Shown here: piece by piece, positions 46,645 through 57,904 of the stretch
How positions within the stretch are numbered: position 1 is the stretch's first letter
How the letters are laid out: every line of letters starts with the position of its first letter
NCBI GenBank assembly: GCA_032622095.1
Contig: CP136061.1
Span: 1,800,001-1,864,000, forward strand
Source of the DNA: Siphonodentalium dalli
Lineage: Eukaryota; Mollusca; Scaphopoda; Gadilida; Siphonodentaliidae
Direction: 5' to 3'
DNA length: 64,000 nt
Program-made: the position numbers and the translations under genes
Notes under the pieces: model-generated
Databases searched by the model: none
Seen by the model: the letters and a program-made list of their open reading frames with translations, nothing else
Told to the model about the DNA's origin: nothing

Positions 46645-47525
46645 TGTGTTAAAATATATCTTCATAATACATTACTACGTTCAGTTGACACCTCATTTGA
46701 AGTTCACAAAAATATGTTTTCTATTGAATAGACTGGTTTGCTGTCATAATTGTGACATTTTATTAACGTTATTGGTTATTTTAGATGAGTGGGTCAAAAT
46801 GCCTCGAAAGTCCACTTTAGACATGTAAGTGAAACGCATTTCAAAGTGAACAAGTATCTATTCCCACCAATATAACTGGTTTACGTCAAAGGAAACTTGG
46901 ACATTTGTTGAATATGCTTACAGTTGGTTGCCTCACATCACCTGAATGGCACTAGCCAGACTATGGTTCTCTCAATCCATCCATGTCAACCAATACATGA
47001 AATACTCATATACAGAATGTGTTCTCGTGGGGACGAGCAAGATGACAAATTAACGCATCAAAAGAAAAAACCTGACCCCGGTGTGCTTTGCATTGTTAAA
47101 AGGTGCAGTGATTTCGTTGCCATTTCTTATGGTAATCACATTTATCTAAAAACTGTGTGGTCAAAAACAATTTATAAATATCCATCACTCTTTTTAGAGT
47201 ATATGTTTATTCTCTCATCCAACTTACATGGTACATAGAAGGGCATATTACAATAACAATAACAATAGCCCCTGTCACGTATGGATAACAATTTATGTTA
47301 AATGGTAAAGCATATTTACTTAAAATATACGTTAATTTTAGACCATTCGTTGCATGTACTTCATAATGTTTGCATATGTATGTGTTATCAGAACGTGACA
47401 GGGGATTTGACAAAAAGCATAAGGTGTATATCGGTTATGGCAGGTTTATCAGGCTGCCTCCTGACAGGTAATTGCTACATGTTCCTCTTTCGGCCTGGAG
47501 AACAGGTAGCTGTTGATAAGATACA
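46645..47525. other. intron with a possible inverted pair
   Basis: 'cccctgtcacgtatggataa' (47270) and 'ttatcagaacgtgacagggg' (47385) can pair around a 95-bp loop. A 104-codon plus-strand frame at 46924-47238 has no recognised domain, and I do not call it a gene. Confidence 0.5.
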
Positions 47526-47530
47526 TCTGA

Positions 47531-47990
47531 TCATCCTTCAGGTTTTTTCATAACTGATGGTCTCGAATTTGTTAGAAGCATTTTCAATTTGCTCAAGCTA
47601 TATTCGGTTCTTGAAAATACACACTGGGAATAATAATATTCTCTTGACTGGTTAAGACAATGGCAATCTATTAAATAGTGTAGTTCATCTCCAATCTCCA
47701 GTCGCATCCTGAGCATAAACGTTTATCTTTAGGGATATTATTCCAACTACCGGATTCAATGGGTAGATTGTGGTTTCGTGTTCTAAATTGTGCGAGCGTG
47801 TATATATCTTTCTGACTTTTAGCGTACAGGTAATTTTCGAAAATGAATTCATCTTTTATGATGGAATAAAATTGACCTTTACGTGATAAACTGATATCAA
47901 TATACAACCCTTGAATAAACTGGTCCCTTATTATTTGTGCAACTTGTACATGTATTCCGTCCCTGTTCAAATTTAGAACAGTGGTCCGGG
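47531..47990 (-). pseudogene. degenerate LINE 3' coding end
   Basis: In the minus sense the frame reads AQFRTRNHNLPIESG...KRLCSGCDWRLEMNYTI, then after a shift DCHCLNQSREYY. This is the C-terminal zinc-like block (CxxC...H...C) that also ends the LINE at 5.4-7.9 kb (there FRISGHSLEIETGRY...CKCC...YHFLLVC). It is a diverged relative of that family, on the opposite strand. Confidence 0.78.
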
Positions 47991-48027
47991 ACAGATAATC
48001 ATAACTTATTTAGATTAGCTAACTTAC

Positions 48028-48057
48028 CACTACAGCCTTCTTTCCGCCATTGTATAC
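48028..48057 (-). CDS. micro-exon 2 (30 nt)
   Basis: The acceptor is gtttgtttcacag and the donor GTAAGTTAGC. The ten codons read VYNGGKKAVV, nine of ten starting with a purine. GGKK again offers a dibasic pair. A degenerate LINE 3' end lies just downstream in the following intron (about 47.5-47.99 kb). Confidence 0.65.
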
Positions 48058-48359
48058 CTGTGAAACAAACATGTTTATATTGTCTAGATAATTGCAACTA
48101 TTATTCATAGTCTTGGTAAGAAAGCAAGCACATGTACTTTGCCTATTGAAGTGTCAATATATTTCTTGCAATTTGACAGTTGATTTAAGGACCCACAGAG
48201 ATTGATTGTTTGACTTTCCATAGACATGACACAAACTCAATATTTCATACAGAGTTGCATCTTCAAACTAGTACATTCGCCAAAAAGCTAAAGCACTTAA
48301 ATCTGCCTATGCTAAATACTCATTGACGATTCGTTCCAATCGGAAATGTTCAGATACTA

Positions 48360-49155
48360 AGTTCACCAAACTGAGTTCACAATATAGTCATTTGTTGAAC
48401 TTACTATATGAACATTTCCGATGAATGAATATGAATCATTCCGTCCTTGTTGTATCTGTAATTAAAATATTTATTTATCTGTTATGTATGCTGTAGTCTC
48501 CTGATTTATCATGAACCACTCCTAATGAATAATTTACCGTTCCCATGTTTAGTATCCATTCAGTATAGAACGGGTTGAAGAGGTACTGTACGCCATTTTC
48601 AATAAATTCATGGTGATAACAACGATCTAATATCAATAATATGTAGAAAACTAAGTAATTTGAGTCGAAGATGTATTGTGTAAACGTTCAGGTTAATAGG
48701 TTATCTTAAAATCAAAGTTAATATTTGATATAAATTTAATTTGTGGCTGGAGCCATAAATTAAATTACGAATTTCCGTGTACAAGACGTAATCAAAAATA
48801 AGTCACTGACAGTGGATTGGGCAATGCGTGGCACGCATGATCGTGTAAAAAATTATGTTGATACAGGGCGTAAACTCAAGCCACTCACTGACTAGTGATT
48901 GTACAATGACTTAAATGAATTTATGGGACTGGTATGCATATAATATAACATGTATTTGATACATTTGCTTGAAAACTGTCCAAAAATTACTCGACAACGA
49001 CAATTGGTATTTTCGCATTCCGACTAATCTGCTATCCTAAACATTACTTCGTACTCAACAGACTTTCAAATAATGGAAATCTGGTTACCTTATTCTACGA
49101 CTCAGAGACTATAGAAACCAACAAAAACAATTTAGTACAGTATCCCTTTAACTGG
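48360..49155. other. intron upstream of micro-exon 2; possible MITE 48575-49152
   Basis: 'gaggtactgtacgccatt' near 48578 and 'acagtatccctttaac' near 49136 are imperfect complements (aggtactgtac against agggatactgta), like the ends of the foldback at 28065. 48395-48420 holds a fragment of the 68-bp family. Low confidence in boundaries. Confidence 0.35.
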
Positions 49156-49953
49156 TGCAACATGTGGTTGTTTTGGAAGAAAAAAATTATGTTTGTCAAG
49201 TAAATTTTTTGTTCCTACCGAAGCAGGTGGACTCTGATGACAAATTCATCGTGCATGATCGTGGTGGGTGTCAGGTCAGAAATAATATTTTCCTGGGGTT
49301 TGCATTTTTCACAATTACTTACAAACACCAAGACTGTTCAGTTGCTCCACAGTCTAACTAACACACTTTTCTGTGGGAAGGTGACTCTATGTTGTCATAT
49401 ACACTCATTGGCCTTAGATTGAACCGGAACCTGGTGTCTATTCAAGAGTGCGGTGTACCATGCGTCGATTGTACACAATGGCATTAGTTTCGAATGAACA
49501 ATTTATAATTATCTAGAGCAACATGTAGCAACAAAATATATTATCTTAATGCATAAAACGTAAATTGTGTCACATCTTGTTAACTTTTATGAACATATAA
49601 ATGACCTTCGGTGAGACAACATAACAATGACCCAATTGATGAAGATCAATGGTTATGATATAGGTTAACTGTTCCTACCAAGAGTGATCTGAATCAAGGT
49701 ATAATCAGATTTTTTCAGTTGATATGTTCTATAACTATGTTGTATACGTTCCTGTGTAGTTTACCGCAAGAGACAACTCGGTATTTTCTTGTACCCATGA
49801 ATAAGATAATTCTCGTCTTCTGTCAAAAACCGTAGGTTTCCTTTTTATTATGTGCATTTTCGTTATTTCAATTTGCCATGTGTTCTCTAGTTTTGCAATA
49901 AATGTAGACGGAAACGAATCAGTTGATTGCCACCTGACTACTTTCAACGAAAG

Positions 49954-50114
49954 AAGCTGTCCCCATTTCACTCACCATTAATGTTTGTAAGCTGTCCCCA
50001 TTTCACTCACCATTAATGTTTGTAAGCTGTCCCCATTTCACTCACCATTAATGTTTGTCCCCATTTCACTCACCATTAATGTTTGTCCCCATTTCACTCA
50101 CCATTAATGTTTGC
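49954..50114. repeat. 26-35-bp tandem repeat containing a donor-like GTGAGT
   Basis: Units are 'actcaccattaatgtttgt' followed by 'aagctgtccccatttc' or the shorter 'ccccatttc', five copies. In the minus sense each reads ...AAACATTAATG then GTGAGTGAAATGGGG, close to the end of micro-exon 5 (AACATTATG then GTAAGT). It may be an amplified dead exon end. Confidence 0.8.
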
Positions 50115-50119
50115 CCAAG

Positions 50120-50700
50120 GTACCTTAATATGCAAGTTTAATATAGAAAACAACATAGAGAAAAGTTAAATAACATTAATAACATTTGTATAATATAACG
50201 TAGAGCAGAGTCTTCATGACTTTGAGTTCAGTTATAGCGCGCGACTGTGATTCGCCGGTAACAACGTTATGAAGGTACATATGAAGGTAACAGCGAATAA
50301 CAAGCAGGGGCAAGCGAGTGATACGTCGTTTATTTTTCGGCCGTTTAGTGCTATTTTACTATAAAGCAGATATAGAGGATCTTCAGCGAGTTATGTTGGG
50401 ATATAAGATTTTATGAATCGATAAATTCGATTCACAACGATTTGTAGACTAGTGAAGTTCATAAAATCTTATATACCTTATATCGTATAAAGATTATATA
50501 CAAACAAAACGAATTGAAGATATTGTATATCACATGAAAAACACAAGCGACGTATGTCTTAACAAATCAAAATCCTTAAAAGAAGCTGCACAGGGTTTTT
50601 GCAAACTTTGAGGAAGCTCCAGTCATGGAAGGATTAAAGTATACATGTTCATCCCATTAGTTGGAACAAGTGACGTATATATGAATCATATGTATTTAGT
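50120..50700. other. intron after micro-exon 1, nothing recognised
   Basis: A short inverted pair is possible, 'ataagattttatgaat' (50400) against 'attcataaaatcttatat' type sequence (50458). Otherwise plain. Confidence 0.45.
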
Positions 50701-50707
50701 TACTTAC

Positions 50708-50749
50708 CTTTGAAACTCCCTTTTTAATGGAATCAAAAATGCCTCTTTT
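50708..50749 (-). CDS. micro-exon 1 (42 nt), KR-led cationic amphipathic peptide
   Basis: The acceptor reads cattttgtttttcag and the donor is GTAAGTAACT. The 14 codons read KRGIFDSIKKGVSK from the first base. The stretch after the dibasic KR has the spacing of an amphipathic cationic helix, reminiscent in style of short membrane-active peptides, but I claim no homology. KR could be a proprotein-convertase site if the product is secreted. It is the most upstream exon I can support; a start codon and signal peptide must lie further up, possibly outside the window. First codon positions are mostly purines, as in real coding sequence. Confidence 0.72.
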
Positions 50750-50754
50750 CTGAA

Positions 50755-52190
50755 AAACAAAATGAAATAAATATTTATTAATAAATGATCAAAAACAACC
50801 TGCAAAAGATATATTTTGCAGCAGTTATTTTCATTTACGTTTAAAGATTGATTATCTCTTTAAATAACAAATTTGACATAGTTGCGTGGGTATAAAATAA
50901 TAAATATAAATTGAAGACCCCTGTCCGGTAAGGCTTCTATCAATTAATATTGATTTTATTTCCAATATTTTATTGGGACCGTTTATTTGTCTCTTTTTAG
51001 AACAGACCATTCGGGTGATACCATGTATCGATTGAGAGCATTAGGCTGTTCATATGGCTACACACCGAACGTAAAATGTCCCAGATTGATTGGTTGTATT
51101 GTTTTATTCCATAATTATAAGCGATAATGAGTATAATTAACGTTTATTCGTGACAAAATTACACCATAAATTTCTGGTCTCTGTTATCAGTAACCACTAT
51201 TGTCCGTTAGCTGAAGAACGACAACTTTTTAGACCATAAAATATTCGAAATAATATTAATCGACAGAAGCATTTCCGGACAGGAGTCTTCGATTCAGATC
51301 TAATATTTTATACCCCGGTAACACTACAATACATGTTTACAAAGAGATAATCCACCTTTGAATTCCGGTACCCGAGTACAACCGGTGGTTATTTATGGTA
51401 TCTGCCCGGTGGTTATTTATGGTATCTGACCGGTGGTTATTTATGGTATCTGACGAAAGTCTGAACGCTCTTAATCTGATATTATATTGGAATGTTTGCT
51501 GACAAAAATGTAAAACTTGGTGAAACTTCTTTTGAAAGTCAATATCTGACATCAAAACCTCACATTAATGGGCTCATGGATACAATCGAATTATTTACTG
51601 CTGTAGAAACGTACCAAATTACACTGTGTCGGCTGAGTGCTATTCAGTATCCATATCTTTATTTCATATTTAACTACCTTAATATTATTGGATGCACTTT
51701 GTCAATAAACCATATATCTATCTATTTATAATGTAAGCGTGTATAGCATACGGCACATTTAAATGGCAAGCCATGCTCCATCTTCAACATTGAATTGTTT
51801 GTTATAGTGTTACAGTGTGGTCCAATGAATTGACTTGTTTCGTTGCCCGTGATCAAATAAATTGCAGTGCTAAAATGTTGTGTCTCAAACCGTCAATAAT
51901 AAGCAATGAAAACCGACATTAGCGGATTGCAAGTGAAGTGACTTATTGGAAAGAGAGCTACCTTGCTCCAAGATGTGCTAATCTTATTTCTAAGTGAATT
52001 CTTAAACAATTCATCTCATTGGTGTTTTTATAGCAGGGATCCCATAAAACAACAGACGACAAAATTAAAGCCAAATATATTAACACCTAGTGATTCAAAT
52101 CAAGTTGCCCACCAAAAAAACCCAGAAATGGTTCATTAGAACACCGATGTAATGGTGGCTGATCCTTCGGTGCTGTACGGCGGAATGGAT
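50755..52190. other. upstream flank or first intron, one small array
   Basis: 51379-51453 is a 24-bp repeat, three copies ('ccggtggttatttatggtat' plus 'ctga'). I searched the minus strand for a start codon followed by a hydrophobic stretch and a GT donor and found none that I could support. Confidence 0.5.
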
Positions 52191-52194
52191 TATG

Positions 52195-52405
52195 GGTCAA
52201 ACTAATTCGAAATTGGATCACAGGTAAATATTTTAACATAATCAAGAGCCTGTATAGTAGTATTAAGTCTTGTATTATATCAAATATCAAGAGCAGCGAT
52301 TATTGTATGCGTGATGCAGGAGTGAGACAAGGACAACAATTGTCCACTCTCTTAATTTATTGTTCTATAAATGATATAGAGTCTTTTTTGCAAACTGCGA
52401 TATGC
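52195..52405 (+). pseudogene. RT relic (GVRQG box)
   Basis: The frame reads WITGKYFNIIKSLYSSIKSC, then across DYCMRDAGVRQGQQLSTLLI and NDIESFL. This is the RT motif normally seen as GVRQGxxLSPxLFxxxxNDL. It is truncated on both sides. Confidence 0.75.
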
Positions 52406-52409
52406 AGAC

Positions 52410-54185
52410 TGTGTTACATATGTTTATGTCAAAACATTTCGGCTCATTTCAGCCAAACCTTGGCTGTTTATTTCACAGGAGTTTCTGGGATAACCTGTGT
52501 GTCGGCTCAGAACATGCGTGCCAATTGAGGAGAACACGCGAAGGATTTGTGTAAATGTTAGCCCAAACGACATTTCGAAGTAACGACTGCTTTGTTGTTT
52601 ATTTCGAGGAATAATACCGCATCATATGAATTCAGCCCAAATATATTGACAGGTGTCAAGGGTCAAACTCAAAACTGAGCAATAAAAAACTAATATTAAT
52701 AAATACCGAGTATATTTAATTTAACGCCAATGGGTCGTTTATGTGCGTTCAAGAGTGTATTTATGCCTAAAGCAAAGTGAAATAACGATCTTAAAATGAA
52801 TTGGCCGGTATATTGTATTAGTTATCAGGGTTACCAGGGTCGTAGTTGTATAAATTACAATATATTTTTATGCTAAGATAATTGCGTGGTAATTTGTTTG
52901 CAATGGATTGATCGGTATTAAGGTCCCATATATGGAAATTCCAAATATGGAAAGTGACGTGCGCAAAACAGCTGCATCTGGGTCAGATATATTTATAGCG
53001 AAGAAATGTTGTCAAATTGCACGTCTGAATACGCGTCTTATTCTCACTTATACCGTGTTTATATCAGTTTTATTCTATGTGTTGTTGTGTATTGTATTAC
53101 TTTGATCAAGGTTGCGCTTTTGTTATTCTCACAAAAGGTAAATTTGATGCGTGTTTGATGCGTGTTTACATTTCAAAATTTCGTCGGCCATGTACAGTAA
53201 CACTACAGTGCGACGGAATTCCATATCCTTAATTACGAGACTAATTTATCGAATGAGGTCAAATTTTCGCATATAAGAAGACTCGTATGTTATTCTGCAC
53301 CATTCTGACGAGTGCTGAAATTCGCATTATTTTCGTTTTTATCGAAAAATAATCGTTCTCTATGTAAATTTTTTCAACCAAAAAAAAATTCATTGTTTTG
53401 CCAATTTCAAGCTAGTTTATAGCATGGTCATGGCATAATTTGACATAGCGAGTGTCGGTAGACGTTTCTTGAGTGTGCACAACAAATTTTGGTCCCAACG
53501 AAGCAGGCTAAAATCCTGAAATTTGTCAATTTTACTTTGCGTGTGAAGAAAATATTCATTTAAACTTCCAAAATTGGTTGAAATATGCTCAACAACATTC
53601 AGTTGAATGGTGTCATTATTTATAGTCACCGACTAACTTCCACGATGAATCAAATTTGTTTTTATTGGTGACAATTATGTCGCGAGAGATAAAAATGTAA
53701 ATTTTTTAAAGAAAATGTAAAATTTTAGCTCATTTTAAGACTTTAATTGCTTGTAGATCGGTGTTAATTATCTTCGTCAATGATGTCATGTCACGCTTGT
53801 TAATAATTCATTTGTTCGGAAATACTTATTGGGGGTCGAAATGTATAAAATTTAACTACCACCACTTCCAAAAACAACACCAATAAACAATAACGCTCTT
53901 TGTTCCATGCAATGGAAATGGCTATTTATTGTCCTGATATCAGTGATATAAATGAATGCCTAAAATTAGTATTATCCTGAAATAAATTTATGCCACTTTG
54001 GCGAACATGGGAACCACGGTACAATTTATGCCATTTAGGCACACTTCAGAGTGAAATCAGGGCTTATATTTCGGCGAAAATCCAAATCTAGATTCTCGTA
54101 AATATTCTCGCAAATTACCCTGGATTCTCGTGAAAAAGTATATATGGATTCTCGCTAAATCAGATGAAATATATGCCTTGGAAAT
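52410..54185. other. non-coding stretch, nothing recognised
   Basis: AT-rich with no period or foldback that I can support. 54000-54190 has repeated 'attctcg' words leading into the satellite. Confidence 0.45.
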
Positions 54186-54190
54186 ATAGC

Positions 54191-57100
54191 AAATCGTTTA
54201 ATGCTTTAGAATTTTTGTTTTTCGGAGATTTATATATATGCTTAAAGACATATTATGGACTTGTTATGGACTTTTTCAGGTGCGAGAAATTGATAAGTTA
54301 GTGCTCAGGGACTTTGCCAAATCACTGAAATTTTCCACAAAAATCTGCCACACCACTTCATAGAGAACATCGTCTGAACTACTCCAAATTGTAAATATTT
54401 ACATCTCGATTCGGGGCGCAACTATCGGCTATAATTAAACAAAAATGATTTCGCCATCGAGAGTCATTGCATTTAACTAATATATAAGAATGACGTTGTG
54501 TATCATCCATTTGGATTAATATTCGTAACGAATAACTACTTTGAGAAAGATTATTCTTAATTTCTATTTGATCACTCTGCCCGGTGTCTGCCGGAGTGTT
54601 TCACATCACTTTAATCAAGGAAGACTGTTCAGAAAAACTGCATTTCAAGAAATCGTTTAATGCTTTAGAATTTTGGTTTTCGGAGATTTATATATATGCT
54701 TAAAGACATATTATGGACTTGTTATGAACTTTTTCGGGTGCGAGAAATTGATAAGTTAGTGCTCAGGCACTTTTCCAACCTGGGGAATTTTATCATTCTA
54801 CTAACATCACTGAAAATTTCCCAAAAAATCTGCCACACCACTTCATAGAGAACATCGTCTGAACTACTCCAAATTGTAAATATTTACATCTCGATTCGGG
54901 GCGCAACTATCGGCTATAATTAAACATAAATGATTTCGCCATCGAGAGTCATTGCATTTAACTAATGTATAAGAATGACGTTGTGTATCATCCATTTGGA
55001 TTAATATTCGTAACGAATAACTACTTTGAGAAAGATTATTCTTAATTTCTATTTGATCACTCTGCCCGGTGTCTGCCGGAGTGTTTCACATCACTTTAAT
55101 CAAGGAAGACTGTTCAGAAAAACTGTATTTCAAGAAATCGTTTAATGCTTTAGAATTTTGGTTTTCGGAGTTTTATATATATGCTTAAAGACATATTATG
55201 GACTTGTTATGGACTTTTTCGGGTGCGAGAAATTGATAAGTTAGTGCTCAGGCACTTTGCCAACCTGGGGAATGTTATCATTCTACTAACATCACTGAAA
55301 ATTTACAAAATAATCTACCACCCCCACTTCATAGAGAACATCGTCTGAACTACTCCAAATTGTAAATATTTACATCTCGATTCGGGGCGCAACTATCGGC
55401 TATAATTAAACAAAAATGATTTCGCCATCGAGAGTCATTGCATTTAACTAATATGTAAGAATGACGTTGTGTATCATCCATTTGGATTAATATTCGTAAC
55501 GAATAACTACTTTGAGAAAGATTATTCTTAATTTCTATTTGATCACTCTGCCCGGTGTCTGCCGGAGTGTTTCACATCACTTTAATCAAGGAAGACTGTT
55601 CAGAAAAACTGTATTTCAAGAAATCGTTTAATGCTTTAGAATTTTGGTTTTCGGAGATTTATATATATATGCTTAAAGACATATTATGGACTTGTTATGG
55701 ACTTTTTCGGGTGCGAGAAATTGATAAGTTAGTGCTCAGGCACTTTGCCAACCTGGGGAATGTTATCATTCTACTAACATCACTGAAAATTTCCAAAATA
55801 ATCTACCACACCACTTCATAGAGAACATCGTCTGAACTACTCCAAATTGTAAATATTTACATCTCGATTCGGGGCGCAACTATCGGCTATAATTAAACAA
55901 AAATGATTTCGCCATCGAGAGTCATTGCATTTAACTAATATATAAGAATGACGTTGTGTATCATCCATTTGGATTAATATTCGTAACGAATAACTACTTT
56001 GAGAAAGATTATTCTTAATTTCTATTTGATCACTCTGCCCGGTGTCTGCCGGAGTGTTTCACATCACTTTAATCAAGGAAGACTGTTCAGAAAAACTGTA
56101 TTTCAAGAAATCGTTTAATGCTTTAGAATTTTGGTTTTCGGAGATTTATATATATGCTTAAAGACATATTATGGACTTGTTATGGACTTTTTCGGGTGCG
56201 AGAAATTGATAAGTTAGTGCTCAGGCACTTTGCCAACCTGGGGAATGTTATCATTCTACTAACATCACTGAAAATTTACAAAATAATCTACCACCCCACT
56301 TCATAGAGAACATCGTCTGAACTACTCCAAATTGTAAATATTTACATCTCGATTCGGGGCGCAACTATCGGCTATAATTAAACAAAAATGATTTCGCCAT
56401 CGAGAGTCATTGCATTTAACTAATATGTAAGAATGACGTTGTGTATCATCCATTTGGATTAATATTCGTAACGAATAACTACTTTGAGAAAGATTATTCT
56501 TAATTTCTATTTGATCACTCTGCCCGGTGTCTGCCGGAGTGTTTCACATCACTTTAATCAAGGAAGACTGTTCAGAAAAACTGTATTTCAAGAAATCGTT
56601 TAATGCTTTAGAATTTTGGTTTTCGGAGATTTATATATATATGCTTAAAGACATATTATGGACTTGTTATGGACTTTTTCGGGTGCGAGAAATTGATAAG
56701 TTAGTGCTCAGGCACTTTGCCAACCTGGGGAATGTTATCATTCTACTAACATCACTGAAAATTTCCAAAATAATCTACCACACCACTTCATAGAGAACAT
56801 CGTCTGAACTACTCCAAATTGTAAATATTTACATCTCGATTCGGGGCGCAACTATCGGCTATAATTAAACAAAAATGATTTCGCCATCGAGAGTCATTGC
56901 ATTTAACTAATATATAAGAATGACGTTGTGTATCATCCATTTGGATTAATATTCGTAACGAATAACTACTTTGAGAAAGATTATTCTTAATTTCTATTTG
57001 ATCACTCTGCCCGGTGTCTGCCGGAGTGTTTCACATCACTTTAATCAAGGAAGACTGTTCAGAAAAACTGTATTTCAAGAAATCGTTTAATGCTTTAGAA

Positions 57101-57580
57101 TTTTGGTTTTCGGAGATTTATATATATGCTTAAAGATATATTATGGACTTGTTATGGACTTTTTCGGGTGCGAGAAATTGATAAGTTAGTGCTCAGGCAC
57201 TTTGCCAACCTGGGGAATGTTATCATTCTACTAACATCACTGAAAATTTCCAAAATAATCTACCACACCACTTCATAGAGAACATCGTCTGAACTACTCC
57301 AAATTGTAAATATTTACATCTCAATTCGGGGCGCAACTATCGGCTATAATTAAACAAAAATGATTTCGCCATCGACTCGATGGCATCGAGAGTCATTGCA
57401 TTTAACTAATATATAAGAATGACGTTGTGTATCATCCATTTGGATTACTATTCGTAACAAATAACTACTTTGAGAAAGATTATTCTTAATTTCTATTTGA
57501 TCACTCTGCCCGTTGTCTGCCGGAGTGTTTCACATCACTTTAATCAAGGAAGACTGTTCAGAAAAACTGCATTTCAAGAT
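54191..57580. repeat. 486-bp satellite, 7 copies, with 972-bp higher-order period
   Basis: Each unit starts 'aaatcgtttaatgctttaga' and ends 'gttcagaaaaactgtatttcaag'. Copy starts fall at about 54191, 54650, 55135, 55621, 56107, 56595 and 57077. The 88-codon frame at 55555-55821 recurs identically at 56527-56793, exactly 972 bp apart, while the units between share other variants ('atttacaaaataatctacc'). Alternate units are thus more alike than neighbours. The first copy lacks the 'aacctggggaatgttatc' segment. No gene. Confidence 0.95.
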
Positions 57581-57639
57581 CACCAAACAACTTTCCTTTT
57601 TAGGGCCACCACATCTTTCCAAAGATGTACTTCTTCCAT

Positions 57640-57900
57640 TTTGCTATCAAAGACCGAAAAATGTCGTTAAACTAGAGATCCAAATACCCACTAAGGGCCC
57701 CTATATCTTGAAATATTAAAGACCGAGAATGTCGTTAAACTATAAAGACCGAAAAATGTCGTTAAACTATAGAGATCCAAATACCCCCTATATCTTGAGA
57801 TATTATAAAGACCGAAAAATGTCATTAAACTATTAAAGACCGAAAAATGTCGTTAAACTAGAGATCCAAACATCCCGATCCCCTATTTTTTTTAGACAAT
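57640..57900. repeat. short degenerate array after the satellite
   Basis: 'aaagaccgaaaaatgtcgtt' plus 'aaactagagatccaaatac' recur five or more times with variable spacing. Confidence 0.8.
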
Positions 57901-57904
57901 TAAG

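Larger units (their letters stand above)
2731..50749 (-). other. candidate micro-exon gene (or gene group), at least 17 small exons
   Basis: Each proposed exon has a minus-strand acceptor (usually T-rich then CAG) and a GT donor. Lengths are 24, 30, 33, 39, 42, 45, 54, 60, 75, 126 and 135 nt, every one a multiple of three. All are open from the first base, giving about 302 codons without a stop. Exons at 36975-37109 and 22922-23047 are open only in that frame, which fixes phase 0 for the upstream part. The last six (from 19847 down) are also open, or nearly so, when the first full codon starts at base 3, so the frame there is uncertain. Neither a start exon with a signal peptide nor a stop exon was found. 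Symmetric phase-0 exons can be skipped or included without frame change, as in schistosome micro-exon genes. I do not recognise the protein and infer no function. It could also be two adjacent genes. Confidence 0.6.

Noticed and set aside
46924-47238. 104-codon plus-strand frame
   Set aside because: No domain recognised, no splice or promoter context, single-frame openness expected by chance in a 64-kb window.
55555-56793. Two identical 88-codon frames as duplicated genes
   Set aside because: They are part of the 486-bp satellite, and identity extends equally over non-coding parts.
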